Assembly: GCF_005121165.3 (NCBI RefSeq)
Contig: NZ_CP034413.3
Coordinates: 558,001-622,000 of the forward strand
Length of the DNA: 64,000 nucleotides
Reading direction: 5' to 3'
From: Dysosmobacter welbionis
GTDB taxonomy: Bacteria > Bacillota > Clostridia > Oscillospirales > Oscillospiraceae
Positions 25,801-34,338 of this stretch are shown in pieces. The notes beneath the pieces were generated by a model. It did no database searches and was not told where the DNA came from. It saw only the letters and a list, made by a program, of their open reading frames with translations. The stretch's first letter is position 1, and each line of letters starts with the position of its first letter. A program made the translations under genes and the position numbers.

Positions 25801-26568
25801 TTGCAGATCTATCTGGCCGTGACGCCGGCCGAGGCCCAGGAGGCCTCCCGCTTCCGCTGTTCCCTGGCCCATGTGGCCTACTGTATCGGGCCGGACTCCA
25901 CGCTCCTGCGGCAGAACCTGCTGCTCCAGACCCGGGGCGGGCTATTGTCCGTCACAGACCGGGGCGCGCCCTTTATCGCCAGCCCGGAGCGGCTGTCGGC
26001 CGCCGCGCTGCGGGAGTGCGGGCGGCGGAGCTACGGCGGCGTACTGCTGGATTTCGAGCAGCCTCCTGCGCCGGACCGGCTGGCCTTTGCGGAGACGCTG
26101 GCCCGGCGCCTGTCGCCCCGCCCCGTTTATGTGCCGGAGTCCTACGCCGCGGCGTCAGGCGCCATTCCCCTGATCTGCACCGCCATCTCCGGCGGGAACT
26201 TTGTCCAGCGCCTGCAGGAGGCCGCTGCCGGACGGGACAGGGCAGGCGGTCTGGCCCTGGATGTCCAGCGGCTGCGGATGGACTTCACCCTCCCGGCTCA
26301 AAGCGGCGAAGGCCGCCCTCTCAGCGGCCGGGAACTCCAGGACCTGCTGGACCGGGAGTCCCCCTCCGTTTTCTTCTCCCAGGACCTGTGCGCCCGGTAT
26401 TTCACCTATGCCCGGGACGGCGAGACGCATTTCGTCCTCTTCGACGACGCGGACACCCTTTCCCAGAAGCTGCGGACCGGCGGGAACATGGGCTTCGCCG
26501 CCGCCTTCCTGATGTATCCGGAGGTGCAGGATCTGCTGCCCAAGCTGTTTCCCGGGCGGAGGACATAA
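25801..26568 (+). CDS. GH18-like TIM-barrel protein, probably catalytically unusual
   Basis: A 255-residue soluble protein from TTG 25801, placed 7-8 bases after AAGGGGGAG. GGVLLDFEQPP recalls the DxxDxDxE strand of family 18 glycoside hydrolases in shortened form, and later strands (PVYVPESYA, ICTAISGG, FFSQDLCARYF, GFAAAFLMYPEV) fit a TIM barrel. No signal peptide is seen, so an exported wall hydrolase is doubtful. GH18-like assignment is inference and the single acidic residue may not support catalysis. Confidence 0.45.
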   Translation: MQIYLAVTPAEAQEASRFRCSLAHVAYCIGPDSTLLRQNLLLQTRGGLLSVTDRGAPFIASPERLSAAALRECGRRSYGGVLLDFEQPPAPDRLAFAETLARRLSPRPVYVPESYAAASGAIPLICTAISGGNFVQRLQEAAAGRDRAGGLALDVQRLRMDFTLPAQSGEGRPLSGRELQDLLDRESPSVFFSQDLCARYFTYARDGETHFVLFDDADTLSQKLRTGGNMGFAAAFLMYPEVQDLLPKLFPGRRT

Positions 26569-26602
26569 AAAGTGCTGTACCTTTCGGCACAGCACTTTTC
26601 CT
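26568..26602. terminator. Bidirectional terminator
   Basis: AAAAGTGCTGTACC and the GGCACAGCACTTTT arm pair between the GH18-like gene and rpsU. Confidence 0.85.
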
Positions 26603-26609
26603 TGACAGA

Positions 26610-26792
26610 TCAATAATAGCGCTTCTTGTTCTTGCGAGCGGCCTCAGACTTCTTGCGGCGCTTGACGCTGGGGCTCTCATAATGCTCTCTCTTCCGCACT
26701 TCCGCGATGACGCCGGCCTTGGCGCAGCTGCGCTTGAAACGCTTCAGCGCGCTGTCGATGGACTCGCCGTCCTTCACATGGATCTCAGACAT
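26610..26792 (-). CDS. rpsU: 30S ribosomal protein S21
   Basis: A 60-residue basic protein of standard S21 length, with [18 protein letters not shown] and a Lys/Arg-rich tail ending NKKRYY. It sits near the mRNA exit of the small subunit. A consensus promoter lies about 80 bases upstream. Confidence 0.97.
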   Translation of the reverse strand: MSEIHVKDGESIDSALKRFKRSCAKAGVIAEVRKREHYESPSVKRRKKSEAARKNKKRYY

Positions 26793-26870
26793 CTATATTT
26801 CCCTCCCTCCGAGGTATCCGGCTTAATCCAGGATACTTTAAGGGCCATAATCTATGGCTTTAACATAAGT

Positions 26871-26899
26871 ATTATACAAACCTTCCGGGCCGTTGTCAA
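26871..26899 (-). promoter_or_regulatory. rpsU promoter
   Basis: On the minus strand TTGACA (26899-26894), 17 bases, TATAAT (26876-26871): full consensus. Confidence 0.85.
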
Positions 26900-26935
26900 G
26901 AGATTTTCCGGAAAATCAGCATTTCTCCCGGGAGA

Positions 26936-27493
26936 TCAGTCCGCCGCTCTCCGGTACACGATGGGCACATCGTACCCGAACGTCCGCTTTCCGTTCACCT
27001 CCATGGTCTCCGCCACCTCCAGGGACTCCTGAGAGAATCGCTCATACAGGGTGAACTTCAGCACCGGGGAGAACATGCTGACGCTGCCCCCCTCCCACAC
27101 GCCGTCGTGCAGCGTATAGAGGGCAGGCGTGAATTTCTCGGAGATCTCCAGATCCTCCCATTTCAGGGGCGGCAGCGTCTCATAGGTGGCCGCGCCGCCG
27201 TCCGCCGCCTTGGGCAGCTGATAGGATGTCAGCTTCACCGCCTCCCCCTCCTCCGTAAAGAGGAACAGATGGGGTGAGGCGTGGGTCTTTCCCTCCGTGG
27301 TGTAGTAGCTCTCCTCCAGCACAAATGCTCCCGCAAAATCCGCGGGGAGGCCGTCAATCTTGTCGTTGCACACGGTGTTGACATGCTCTGCCAGCGGCAG
27401 GGCGGGGCTGCCGCTCCGCCGCAGCTCCTCCAGCTGCCGGGTATTGTCAAACCTGCCGCACAGCAGGCGCAGGAATTCATCCAGACGGCTCAT
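26936..27493 (-). CDS. Conserved hypothetical protein
   Basis: A 185-residue protein from ATG 27493 (MSRLDEFLRLLCGRFDN). The FLRLLCGRFDN opening and the barrel-like remainder (DFAGAFVLEESYY...LFLFTEEGEAVKLTSYQLP) faintly recall CpeT/CpcT-type small barrels, but I cannot support a functional call. It has no signal peptide. The gene lies between rpsU and leuS, behind a terminator. Confidence 0.5.
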   Translation of the reverse strand: MSRLDEFLRLLCGRFDNTRQLEELRRSGSPALPLAEHVNTVCNDKIDGLPADFAGAFVLEESYYTTEGKTHASPHLFLFTEEGEAVKLTSYQLPKAADGGAATYETLPPLKWEDLEISEKFTPALYTLHDGVWEGGSVSMFSPVLKFTLYERFSQESLEVAETMEVNGKRTFGYDVPIVYRRAAD

Positions 27494-27526
27494 AGGTTCT
27501 CCTTTCTCAGGCAGGGCCTGAAGCGC

Positions 27527-27557
27527 AGGCCGGACGGGATTTCCCGTCCGGCCTTTT
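27527..27557. terminator. Terminator downstream of leuS
   Basis: AGGCCGGACGGGA pairs with TCCCGTCCGGCC, followed by TTTT on the plus strand. On the minus strand it stands about 160 bases after the leuS stop. Confidence 0.7.
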
Positions 27558-27676
27558 GGTGTGATTGGGATGAACTGGGATGCTCCCACCAGATGCATCG
27601 GCCGGTTCCCGGTCCAGCGGGGCTCCCGCATCGGAATGCAGCCGGACAGGCACAGGCCGTCCGCCCCAAGGTTGTT

Positions 27677-27715
27677 GCCTCCGGCAAAAACGCTTGTACG
27701 CACCGCTGGGCGCAG
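27677..27715 (+). repeat. Dispersed intergenic repeat, copy A
   Basis: Core GGCAAAAACGCTTGTACGC, then CACCGCTGGGCGCAG, lying 2 bases from the leuS stop. It matches copies at 30252 and 32226 in order and spacing of its blocks. Confidence 0.55.
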
Positions 27716-27717
27716 TC

Positions 27718-30147
27718 TTATTTCGCGGGCTTGACGATCAGGTTCACCAGCCGGTTCTTCACCAGGATGGTCTTGATGATCTGCATCCCTTCGGTGGCCT
27801 TCCGGACCTTCTCCACCGCCAGGGCGGCATCCACCACGGCCTTCTCCTCACTGTCGGTTGGCATGGAGATGGTGCCCTTCAGCTTGCCGTTTACCTGGAC
27901 GGCCAGCTCCACTGTGGAGGCCACGGTCTTGCTCTCATCCGCCACGGGCCACTCCGCCTGGCAGCACATCTTGCCCGTCTGGGCGGCGAAGCCCAGGTTC
28001 TCCCACAGCTCCTCGGTGATGTGGGGGGCGAAGGGGTTCAGCAGCAGGAGCAGATACTTCAGGTCGCCCCGGGTGCAGCCGTTGGCGTTCAGCTCGTTCA
28101 CCATGGTCATCATGGCGGCGATGGCGGTGTTCATCTTCAGACTGTCCACATCCTCTGTGACCTTCTTGATGGTCTTGTGGATGACGGCCTCGTTGGCGGG
28201 GGTCACATCATAGCTGTCGGAGGCGCTCTCCGCCAGATTCCACACCCGGTCCAGGAACCGCTTGGAGCCCTTCACCGCGTCGTTGGACCAGGTTGCGGCC
28301 TTCTCAAAGTCGCCGATGAACATGATATAGAGGCGCATGGTGTCGGCGCCGTACTGGTCCACGATGTCGTTGGGGTTCACCACGTTGCCCCGGGACTTGG
28401 ACATCTTCTCGCCGCCCTCGCCCAGGATCATGCCGTGGCTTGTGCGCTTGGCATAGGGCTCCTTGGTGGGCACGGCGCCGATGTCATACAGGAACTTGTG
28501 CCAGAACCGGGAGTACAGCAGATGCAGGGTGGTGTGCTCCATGCCGCCGTTGTACCAGTCCACGGGAGACCAGTAGTCCAAGGCCTCCTTGGAGGCGAAT
28601 GCCTTGTCGTTGTGGGGATCCATATACCGCAGGAAGTACCAGCTGGAGCCAGCCCACTGGGGCATGGTGTCGGTCTCCCGCTGGGCGGGGCCGCCGCACT
28701 TGGGGCAGGTGGTGTTCACCCAGTCAGTCATCTTGCTGAGGGGGCTCTCGCCGGTGTCGGTGACCTCATAGGAGTCCACCTCCGGCAGCAGCAGGGGCAG
28801 CTGCTCCTCCGGCAGGGGGACCCAGCCGCACTTGGGGCAGTTCACCAGGGGGATGGGCTCGCCCCAATAACGCTGGCGGCTGAACACCCAGTCCCGGAGC
28901 TTGAAGTTGGTCTTGGGACGGCCGATGCCCTGCTCCGTCACCCACTTCTTCATGGTGGGAATTGCCTCTTTCACGGTGAGGCCGTCCAGGAAGCCGGAGT
29001 TCACCATGATGCCGGTGTCGTCCTTCAGGGTGAAGGCCTCCTTGGTGATGTCTCCGCCCTGGACCACCTCCACGATGGGCAGGCCGAACTTGGTGGCGAA
29101 CTCCCAGTCACGCTGGTCGTGGCCCGGCACGCCCATGACGATGCCGGTGCCGTAGCCCATCAGCACGTAGTCGGAGACGAACAGGGGCACGTGCTTGCCG
29201 CTGGCGGGGTTGACGGCCTCGATGCCCTCCAGCCGGACGCCGGTCTTCTCCTTGTTCAGCTCGCCCCGCTCAAAGTCGGACTTGCGGGCGGCCTCCTCGA
29301 TATAGGCGGCCACAGCATCCCAGTTCTGGATCTGGTCCTTCCACTGCTGGAGATAGGGATGCTCCGGGGAGATGACCATATAGGTCACGCCGAACAGCGT
29401 GTCGCACCGGGTAGTGTAGACCGTCAGCTTGTCGCCGTTGGTGGCGGTGAAGTCCACCTCCGTGCCCTCGGACCGGCCGATCCAATTCTTCTGCTGGATC
29501 TTCACCCGCTCGATGAAGTCCAGGTCGTCCAGGTCGTCGATGAGCCGGTCGGCGTACTTGGTGATGGCCAGCATCCACTGGCTCTTCTCCTTGCGGATGA
29601 CCTGGCCGCCGCAGCGTTCGCACACACCGTCCACGACCTCCTCATTGGCCAGGACGATCTTGCAGCTGGTGCACCAGTTGACGGGCATGGAAGCCTTGTA
29701 GGCCAGCCCCTTCTTGAACATCTGCAGGAAGATCCACTGGGTCCACTTGTAGTAGCTGGGGTCGGTGGTGTTCACCTCCCGGTCCCAGTCGAAGGAGTAG
29801 CCCAGCATGTGGAGCTGCTTGCGGAAGTTCTCGATGTTGTCGTGGGTCACCTTGGCGGGGTGGATGTGGTGCTGAACGGCGTAGTTCTCTGTGGGCAGGC
29901 CGAAGGCGTCATAGCCGATGGGGAACAGGACGTTGTAGCCCTGCATCCGCTTCTTCCGGCAGATGATGTCCATGGCGGTGAAGGGCCGTGCGTGGCCCAC
30001 GTGGAGCCCCTGGCCGGAGGGATAGGGGAACTCGATCAGGCCGAAGAACTTCTCCCGAGTCTTGTCCCCCGTGACGGCGGTGAAGGGCTTCTCCTCCAGC
30101 CACTTCTGCTGCCACTTTTTCTCAATGCTGGCAAAATCGTATTTCAT
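27718..30147 (-). CDS. leuS: Leucyl-tRNA synthetase
   Basis: An 809-residue class I synthetase. HVGH (residues 49-52) follows [13 protein letters not shown] lies near residue 580 in [11 protein letters not shown], and the editing domain and zinc-binding Cys groups ([21 protein letters not shown]) are present. It charges tRNA-Leu. ATG 30147 is the start because [13 protein letters not shown] is the usual N-terminus and GAGGAGAAGG precedes it; the open frame upstream is leader. A T-box RNA about 270 bases upstream controls it. Confidence 0.97.
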   Translation of the reverse strand: MKYDFASIEKKWQQKWLEEKPFTAVTGDKTREKFFGLIEFPYPSGQGLHVGHARPFTAMDIICRKKRMQGYNVLFPIGYDAFGLPTENYAVQHHIHPAKVTHDNIENFRKQLHMLGYSFDWDREVNTTDPSYYKWTQWIFLQMFKKGLAYKASMPVNWCTSCKIVLANEEVVDGVCERCGGQVIRKEKSQWMLAITKYADRLIDDLDDLDFIERVKIQQKNWIGRSEGTEVDFTATNGDKLTVYTTRCDTLFGVTYMVISPEHPYLQQWKDQIQNWDAVAAYIEEAARKSDFERGELNKEKTGVRLEGIEAVNPASGKHVPLFVSDYVLMGYGTGIVMGVPGHDQRDWEFATKFGLPIVEVVQGGDITKEAFTLKDDTGIMVNSGFLDGLTVKEAIPTMKKWVTEQGIGRPKTNFKLRDWVFSRQRYWGEPIPLVNCPKCGWVPLPEEQLPLLLPEVDSYEVTDTGESPLSKMTDWVNTTCPKCGGPAQRETDTMPQWAGSSWYFLRYMDPHNDKAFASKEALDYWSPVDWYNGGMEHTTLHLLYSRFWHKFLYDIGAVPTKEPYAKRTSHGMILGEGGEKMSKSRGNVVNPNDIVDQYGADTMRLYIMFIGDFEKAATWSNDAVKGSKRFLDRVWNLAESASDSYDVTPANEAVIHKTIKKVTEDVDSLKMNTAIAAMMTMVNELNANGCTRGDLKYLLLLLNPFAPHITEELWENLGFAAQTGKMCCQAEWPVADESKTVASTVELAVQVNGKLKGTISMPTDSEEKAVVDAALAVEKVRKATEGMQIIKTILVKNRLVNLIVKPAK

Positions 30148-30251
30148 ATCCTTCTCCTCATTCCTGTGAATGGATTTCTCTGTTCGATTTATTTTTGCCG
30201 CGGCGCGCCCCCGGGCGGCCTCTCTTGCTTCTACGGGGCAATTCACCTTCT

Positions 30252-30298
30252 GTACGTGGCAAAAATACTTTGACCCAACCGCCTTGGGTTGTGTCGCC
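30252..30298 (+). repeat. Dispersed intergenic repeat, copy C (diverged)
   Basis: GTGGCAAAAATACTTTGACC followed by CAACCGCCTTGGGTTG is the same block order as copies A and B. It lies in the unusually long gap between the T-box terminator and leuS. Confidence 0.4.
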
Positions 30299-30413
30299 AG
30301 TGACTGATGCCGCTGGTGAAGGCACTCTGCTGCGCAGCCGTTGGCGGCTCTGCCGCCTGACGGATGCGGTGTGCCCCTGCGGGCAAGGAGATGTCAATCC
30401 CCTCTTTAAGCTG

Positions 30414-30671
30414 TAAAAGCGCCCCCGACCTTACGGTCAGGGGCGTAAAAGCTACGCGGTACCACCCTGGTTTCGCCAGCCGTTGCCGGATGGCGCTCAA
30501 CGGCCCGGAGGGCCTCGGCCAGTAACGGGGCCTGCCGTCCCACCCTACTATGTCCGTTCAGGCGGGAGACTCCGGGAACAGTCATCCGCGAAGGTCCCCC
30601 ACCGGCTCGCAGCAACCGCCGGCTCTCTGAAGGCGGGACATTTCGCCTTTCTTCCCATCAATGTCGTTAAC
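30414..30671 (-). ncRNA. T-box leader riboswitch of leuS
   Basis: On the minus strand the T-box sequence AGGGTGGTACCGCG (30468-30455) precedes a GC-rich terminator (GCCCCTGACC-GTAA-GGTCGGGGGC, then TTTT). Upstream lies about 200 bases of structured stem I/III RNA, starting near 30671. Uncharged tRNA binding would favour the antiterminator and allow leuS transcription. I could not place the specifier codon with certainty; Leu is inferred from leuS being the next gene. The gap of ~265 bases from terminator to leuS start is longer than usual. Confidence 0.9.
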
Positions 30672-30677
30672 GGGTCT

Positions 30678-30706
30678 ATTTTATGTGGCTTTGCGCGTTT
30701 TGTCAA
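30678..30706 (-). promoter_or_regulatory. Promoter of the leuS T-box
   Basis: On the minus strand TTGACA (30706-30701), 17 bases, TAAAAT (30683-30678). Confidence 0.8.
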
Positions 30707-30746
30707 GAGGTAAGCGGGAAAAGCGCTTTACAATCCAGTCGACATC

Positions 30747-30775
30747 TTGTTTTTGCCCGTCCTGCTCTGTATAAT
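30747..30775 (+). promoter_or_regulatory. Promoter of the GNAT gene
   Basis: TTGTTT (30747-30752), 17 bases, TATAAT (30770-30775). Confidence 0.6.
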
Positions 30776-30836
30776 GGGGAAAATCCAACGTATGGCAGCA
30801 GAAAAAACTCTGGCAATTTTGGGGGGAGGCGAAACC

Positions 30837-31439
30837 GTGAAGGGCACCCTGATAAACACGCCCACATTGGAAACCGGGCGTTTGATCTTGAGGAAATTCA
30901 CAGAGCGCGATCTGGAATGGCTGTTTCTGATTCTCCATGACAAGGAAGTCAATCAATTCCTGCCCTGGTATCCGATAGACAGCATAGAAGAAGCCAAGAA
31001 ATTCTATGAAGAAAGATACGCTTCAAAATATGTCCAGCCGCAGGCATACGCTTACGCGATCTGCTTGAAAACGGACGATCATCCCATCGGCTACATAAAA
31101 GTGGATATGGAGGAACATCACGATTTCGGATATGGGCTTCGCAGGGAATTCTGGCATCAGGGACTTGTCACAGAAGCGGGCAAAGCGGTGATCGCCCAAG
31201 TGAAAAAGGACGGCCTGCCTTATATCACAGCAACGCATGACCGAAACAACCCAAGAAGCGGCGGCGTTATGCGGAACGTTGGAATGAAGTACCAATATTC
31301 TTACGAAGAACAGTGGCAGCCCAAGAATTTTCTGGTTACATTTCGGATGTACCAACTGAATCTTGATGGGAATACAGATCGGGTTTACAAAAAATATTGG
31401 GACCAATCTGCTGCCCATTTTATAGAACCGAACGTGTGA
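30837..31439 (+). CDS. GNAT acetyltransferase (RimJ/RimL type)
   Basis: A 200-residue protein with the N-terminal motif TPTLETGRLILRKFTERDLE, typical of RimJ/RimL-like acetyltransferases, and a CoA-binding region around YGLRREFWHQGLVTEAGKAV. GTG 30837 follows GGGGGGAGG; the upstream ATG at 30747 falls inside the promoter. It uses acetyl-CoA to modify an unknown amine (protein N-terminus or small molecule). The gene is visibly AT-richer and uses more AT-ending codons than its neighbours, suggesting acquisition from another Firmicute. Confidence 0.82.
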   Translation: MKGTLINTPTLETGRLILRKFTERDLEWLFLILHDKEVNQFLPWYPIDSIEEAKKFYEERYASKYVQPQAYAYAICLKTDDHPIGYIKVDMEEHHDFGYGLRREFWHQGLVTEAGKAVIAQVKKDGLPYITATHDRNNPRSGGVMRNVGMKYQYSYEEQWQPKNFLVTFRMYQLNLDGNTDRVYKKYWDQSAAHFIEPNV

Positions 31440-31630
31440 ACAGATGGATATTGGAGAAAAGTTGGGCGCCGAGGCAGCCGGACTTGTTAAAACCGAAGTG
31501 CTTGGTGCATGGACCTGCCTCACAGGAAGCAGGCCCATTTTCATACAGGCGCGCCCAATGCGCCCTCACACTTCGCAGGGAAGGCTTTTCGCCCCCTGAC
31601 TTATATCGCTGCCCCTTGATTCCGATTGTT

Positions 31631-31993
31631 TCATACTCCCCCGCCGGTCGCCTGATGCAGCAGCTCCTCCGCTGGCACACCGAAGAGCTTCGCCAGGGCC
31701 AGCAGGTTGGAGGTGCTGGGGTCCGCCGTGCCGGTCTCCCATTTGCTGACCGCCTGCCGGCTGACCCCCAGGGCCTCCGCCACGAACTCCTGGGTCATCT
31801 GGCAGCGCATCCGGTGGGCCTTGAGGACCTCTCCCAAGGTGCGGCGGGTCTCCGCTTTTTCCCTGCGGGCCTCCCCGCCCCGCAGGTACTTCCGCAGGGC
31901 CCGGATCAGCAGGATCAGCAGATAAATGAGCCCTGCCCAGATGGCCAGAAACAGGAGCAGCAGCGGGAGCATGATAATGGAACTGAATGCCAT
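31631..31993 (-). CDS. Membrane-anchored Xre-type HTH protein
   Basis: A 120-residue protein with an N-terminal transmembrane helix (IIMLPLLLLFLAIWAGLIYL, residues ~6-32), a short basic linker and a C-terminal Xre helix-turn-helix (MTQEFVAEALGVSRQAVSKWETG). The order is the reverse of the Xre protein at 3.0-3.6 kb. ATG 31993 follows AAAGGAGG; the longer open frame upstream lacks a ribosome site. It may bind DNA at the membrane or sense an envelope signal. Targets unknown. Confidence 0.72.
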   Translation of the reverse strand: MAFSSIIMLPLLLLFLAIWAGLIYLLILLIRALRKYLRGGEARREKAETRRTLGEVLKAHRMRCQMTQEFVAEALGVSRQAVSKWETGTADPSTSNLLALAKLFGVPAEELLHQATGGGV

Positions 31994-32084
31994 TGCAGTT
32001 GCCTCCTTTTGTTTTGGTGGTCTCAGCATACCCGGGGCGGGCGGTTGCGTCCACCAGCTATCGCGCAACTCTGGGTTGATAAGC

Positions 32085-32119
32085 AGAAAAAAGCTCCGGC
32101 GGTCAGCGCCGTCGGAGCT
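32085..32119 (-). terminator. Terminator of the smc-to-rsfS block
   Basis: On the minus strand AGCTCCGACGGCG pairs with CGCCGGAGCT and is followed by TTTTTT. Confidence 0.85.
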
Positions 32120-32191
32120 GATGTTTCCCCTTTTCACCGGACACGGCGCCCCACAAAATCTTCGTTTTGCGTGGCACCACATTGGACTCAA

Positions 32192-32266
32192 ATGGGCAGG
32201 CAGAGCCTGCCCATTTCATATTTTTGCCTGCGGCAAAACGCTTGGACACGCCACTTGGCGCGAAGG
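32192..32266 (+). repeat. Dispersed intergenic repeat, copy B with hairpin
   Basis: A perfect hairpin ATGGGCAGGC-AGA-GCCTGCCCAT (32192-32214) is followed by the repeat core GCGGCAAAACGCTTGGACAC and GCCACTTGGCGCGAAG (to 32266), ending 5 bases from the rsfS stop. Like copy A it sits right behind a minus-strand gene. Confidence 0.55.
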
Positions 32267-32270
32267 GCGA

Positions 32271-32633
32271 TCAATTCTCCGTCAGCACACCGGAGAGATC
32301 CACCGGCTTGCCGTCGTGCCAAAGCCGCTCCAGCGAATAGAACTCCCGGGCCTCGGCGGAGAACACGTGGACCACCACACAGCCGTAGTCCAGCAGGACC
32401 CAGGTGCCGTCCCGGTAGCCCTCCCGGCGGAGAGGATCCTCCCCCGCCTGCTCCTTCATGGCCTTCTCCACTGCGCCGCACAGGGCGTTGATCTGGGTGT
32501 TGGAATTGCCGGTGGCAATGACGAAATAGTCCGCCAGGGTGGTCTGCTCCGTGATCTCGATGGCGGCGATGTCGCCGCCCTTTTTCTCGTCCAGGGCTTT
32601 GGCCGCAGTCAGGGCCATCTCTTTGGGTGTCAT
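32271..32633 (-). CDS. rsfS: Ribosomal silencing factor RsfS
   Basis: A 120-residue protein of standard length with the RsfS core (IEITEQTTLADYFVIATGNSNTQ and later GYRDGTWVLLDYGCVVVHVF). It binds L14 of the 50S subunit and blocks subunit joining under starvation. ATG 32633 follows AAAGGATG. As in many Firmicutes it is linked with nadD and yqeK, here separated from them by two LCP genes. Confidence 0.94.
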   Translation of the reverse strand: MTPKEMALTAAKALDEKKGGDIAAIEITEQTTLADYFVIATGNSNTQINALCGAVEKAMKEQAGEDPLRREGYRDGTWVLLDYGCVVVHVFSAEAREFYSLERLWHDGKPVDLSGVLTEN

Positions 32634-32678
32634 GGACTCATCCTTTCTGATCGTTTGAATCTGCGGCACACCTGCCGC

Positions 32679-34316
32679 TCAGGTTACAATAATAAACCCG
32701 TCATCCGGGGCCGCGGTTCCGCCGTCGGACGTACCGGGGTCTACAGGAGGCGCCGTCTCACCATCAGACGGCTGGGAATCCGGCGACTCCGGGGCGGTTC
32801 CGCCGCTCTCACCTGCCGCCGGGTCTCCGCTGCCGCCCGGGAGCTGGCCGATCACCTGTCCTGTACCGGGGTCCAGGATCTGCCCGGTGCCGGGATCGAT
32901 GATGCCGCCGGTCTCCGGGTCGATCAGGTCTCCCGTGTCCGGATCGATGCTCCCCGTACCGGGCTCCGTGGCTCCGCCGGGATCCGTGGTCTCTCCGTCG
33001 CCGGGCGTCCCGGCCGCCCCGCCGGTCTCCGGCGCTCCGGCATCAGGGCCGGTCCCTGTGCCGGTCTCCCCCTCCGGGGGCGTCTCCTCCTCCGGCTCCT
33101 GGGGCGTCCACTGGGCCTGCCAGTAGGACCGGGGATGGGTGGCGTTGCTGTCTTCCACATGACCGGTGGAGGAGCTGACGGAGCCGTCGCTGTTCACGGT
33201 CATCATATCCAGATCGCTGCGGGTAAATACCTCGGCGTAGGGGCTCAATTTGGTGTTCACCAGCTCCAGCAGTTCATTGGGATAGGGGGTCACATAAGAG
33301 GCCTCCGAGTATTCGCCGTTCGCCTTGCTGATAGACGCGCTGTAAGCATAAGCACTGCTGTTACCCGGCATGGTGACGAATTCCACGTTCTCCGCCTTCA
33401 GGCCACCTAAAAATGCGGCCTGCGCAAACCAGAGGATGTTTTGAAACGTCAGGTTTGTCTCCACATTGTCCTGAAATACCTGAATGAACTGCCGGACTTT
33501 CGGCACATTTTCCACTTTCAGCAGTTGCTCGACCATCGCCTTCAAAAACGCCTGCTGGGTCTTGATGCGGCCCACGTCTCCCTCCGGGTATCCCAGCGTC
33601 ACGCCGTTCTTGCGGTTGTCATGGCGGTAACGGAGGACTTCCATGGCGTCCTCGCCCGTGAGCAGGCGATAGCCTTTCTCCTGATGGATATGGAGGTTTT
33701 GAAGAGGATCATCATAGTTCATATTCCGGGGCACATCGAACCAGACGCCGCCCATGGCGTCCACGATTTCACCCACGGCCTCCCACTCCACAATCACCTG
33801 ATAATCCGGCTCAAAGCCCACCAGCTGGGAGATCTCCTTATACAGGGCCTGGATACCCCGGTCTCCGCCGCCATAGGTATTATAGACAGAGTTGATCTTC
33901 TTGATATCCCAGGAGACATTCACCATAGTGTCCCGGGGAATGGACATCACCGTGGCCTTCTGGTTGGTCACGTCGTAGCTGGCCAGCAGCATCGTGTCCG
34001 TATTGCCGCCGCCCCCCGTGTCCCGGCCCAGGATCAGAACTGTGTAGTAGTCCTGACTCTTCCGCTCCCCGTCGCTGCGGGGGCGGGTCCCCTCGCCCCA
34101 GTCGATCTCCTCCACCGGATCGGTGGGTTCTTCCGTCTCCTGGGGCTCTGTCTTGCCGGTGTTGAGGTCCGGCCGGACGAACAGGCTCTGCCAGGCCAGA
34201 ACTCCCGCCAGGGCCACAGCCAGAACTGCGGCTGCGGCAATCAGCCCCTTCTGCCCCCTGGTCAGTCCGGACCGTCTCTTTGGGGGACGTCCTTTTCCAT
34301 CCATCTGGTCCGCCAT
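32679..34316 (-). CDS. LCP-family wall-polymer ligase, paralog 1
   Basis: A 545-residue protein with a cytoplasmic Arg/Lys-rich start, one membrane helix (AAAAVLAVALAGVLAWQSLF, residues ~28-48) and an extracellular LytR-CpsA-Psr domain. The latter carries LGRDTGGGGNTDTMLL, SIPRDTMV and DVPRNMNYDDP. Family enzymes move polymers from lipid carriers to peptidoglycan. The last ~150 residues are a Pro/Gly/Thr/Asp-rich tail with short repeats such as DPGTGQILDPGTGQVI, ending PDDGFIIVT. A near-twin lies immediately upstream. Confidence 0.9.
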   Translation of the reverse strand: MADQMDGKGRPPKRRSGLTRGQKGLIAAAAVLAVALAGVLAWQSLFVRPDLNTGKTEPQETEEPTDPVEEIDWGEGTRPRSDGERKSQDYYTVLILGRDTGGGGNTDTMLLASYDVTNQKATVMSIPRDTMVNVSWDIKKINSVYNTYGGGDRGIQALYKEISQLVGFEPDYQVIVEWEAVGEIVDAMGGVWFDVPRNMNYDDPLQNLHIHQEKGYRLLTGEDAMEVLRYRHDNRKNGVTLGYPEGDVGRIKTQQAFLKAMVEQLLKVENVPKVRQFIQVFQDNVETNLTFQNILWFAQAAFLGGLKAENVEFVTMPGNSSAYAYSASISKANGEYSEASYVTPYPNELLELVNTKLSPYAEVFTRSDLDMMTVNSDGSVSSSTGHVEDSNATHPRSYWQAQWTPQEPEEETPPEGETGTGTGPDAGAPETGGAAGTPGDGETTDPGGATEPGTGSIDPDTGDLIDPETGGIIDPGTGQILDPGTGQVIGQLPGGSGDPAAGESGGTAPESPDSQPSDGETAPPVDPGTSDGGTAAPDDGFIIVT

Positions 34317-34338
34317 GGTGCCACCCCTTTTCCGTCAT

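Noticed and set aside
27580-30273. An 897-codon frame opposite leuS
   Set aside because: It is antisense shadow; leuS on the other strand has HIGH, KMSKS and a T-box.
31444-31599. A 51-codon frame starting just after the GNAT gene (MDIGEKLGAEAAGL)
   Set aside because: It has no ribosome site and ends without a recognisable domain; it might be a gene remnant but I cannot support it.
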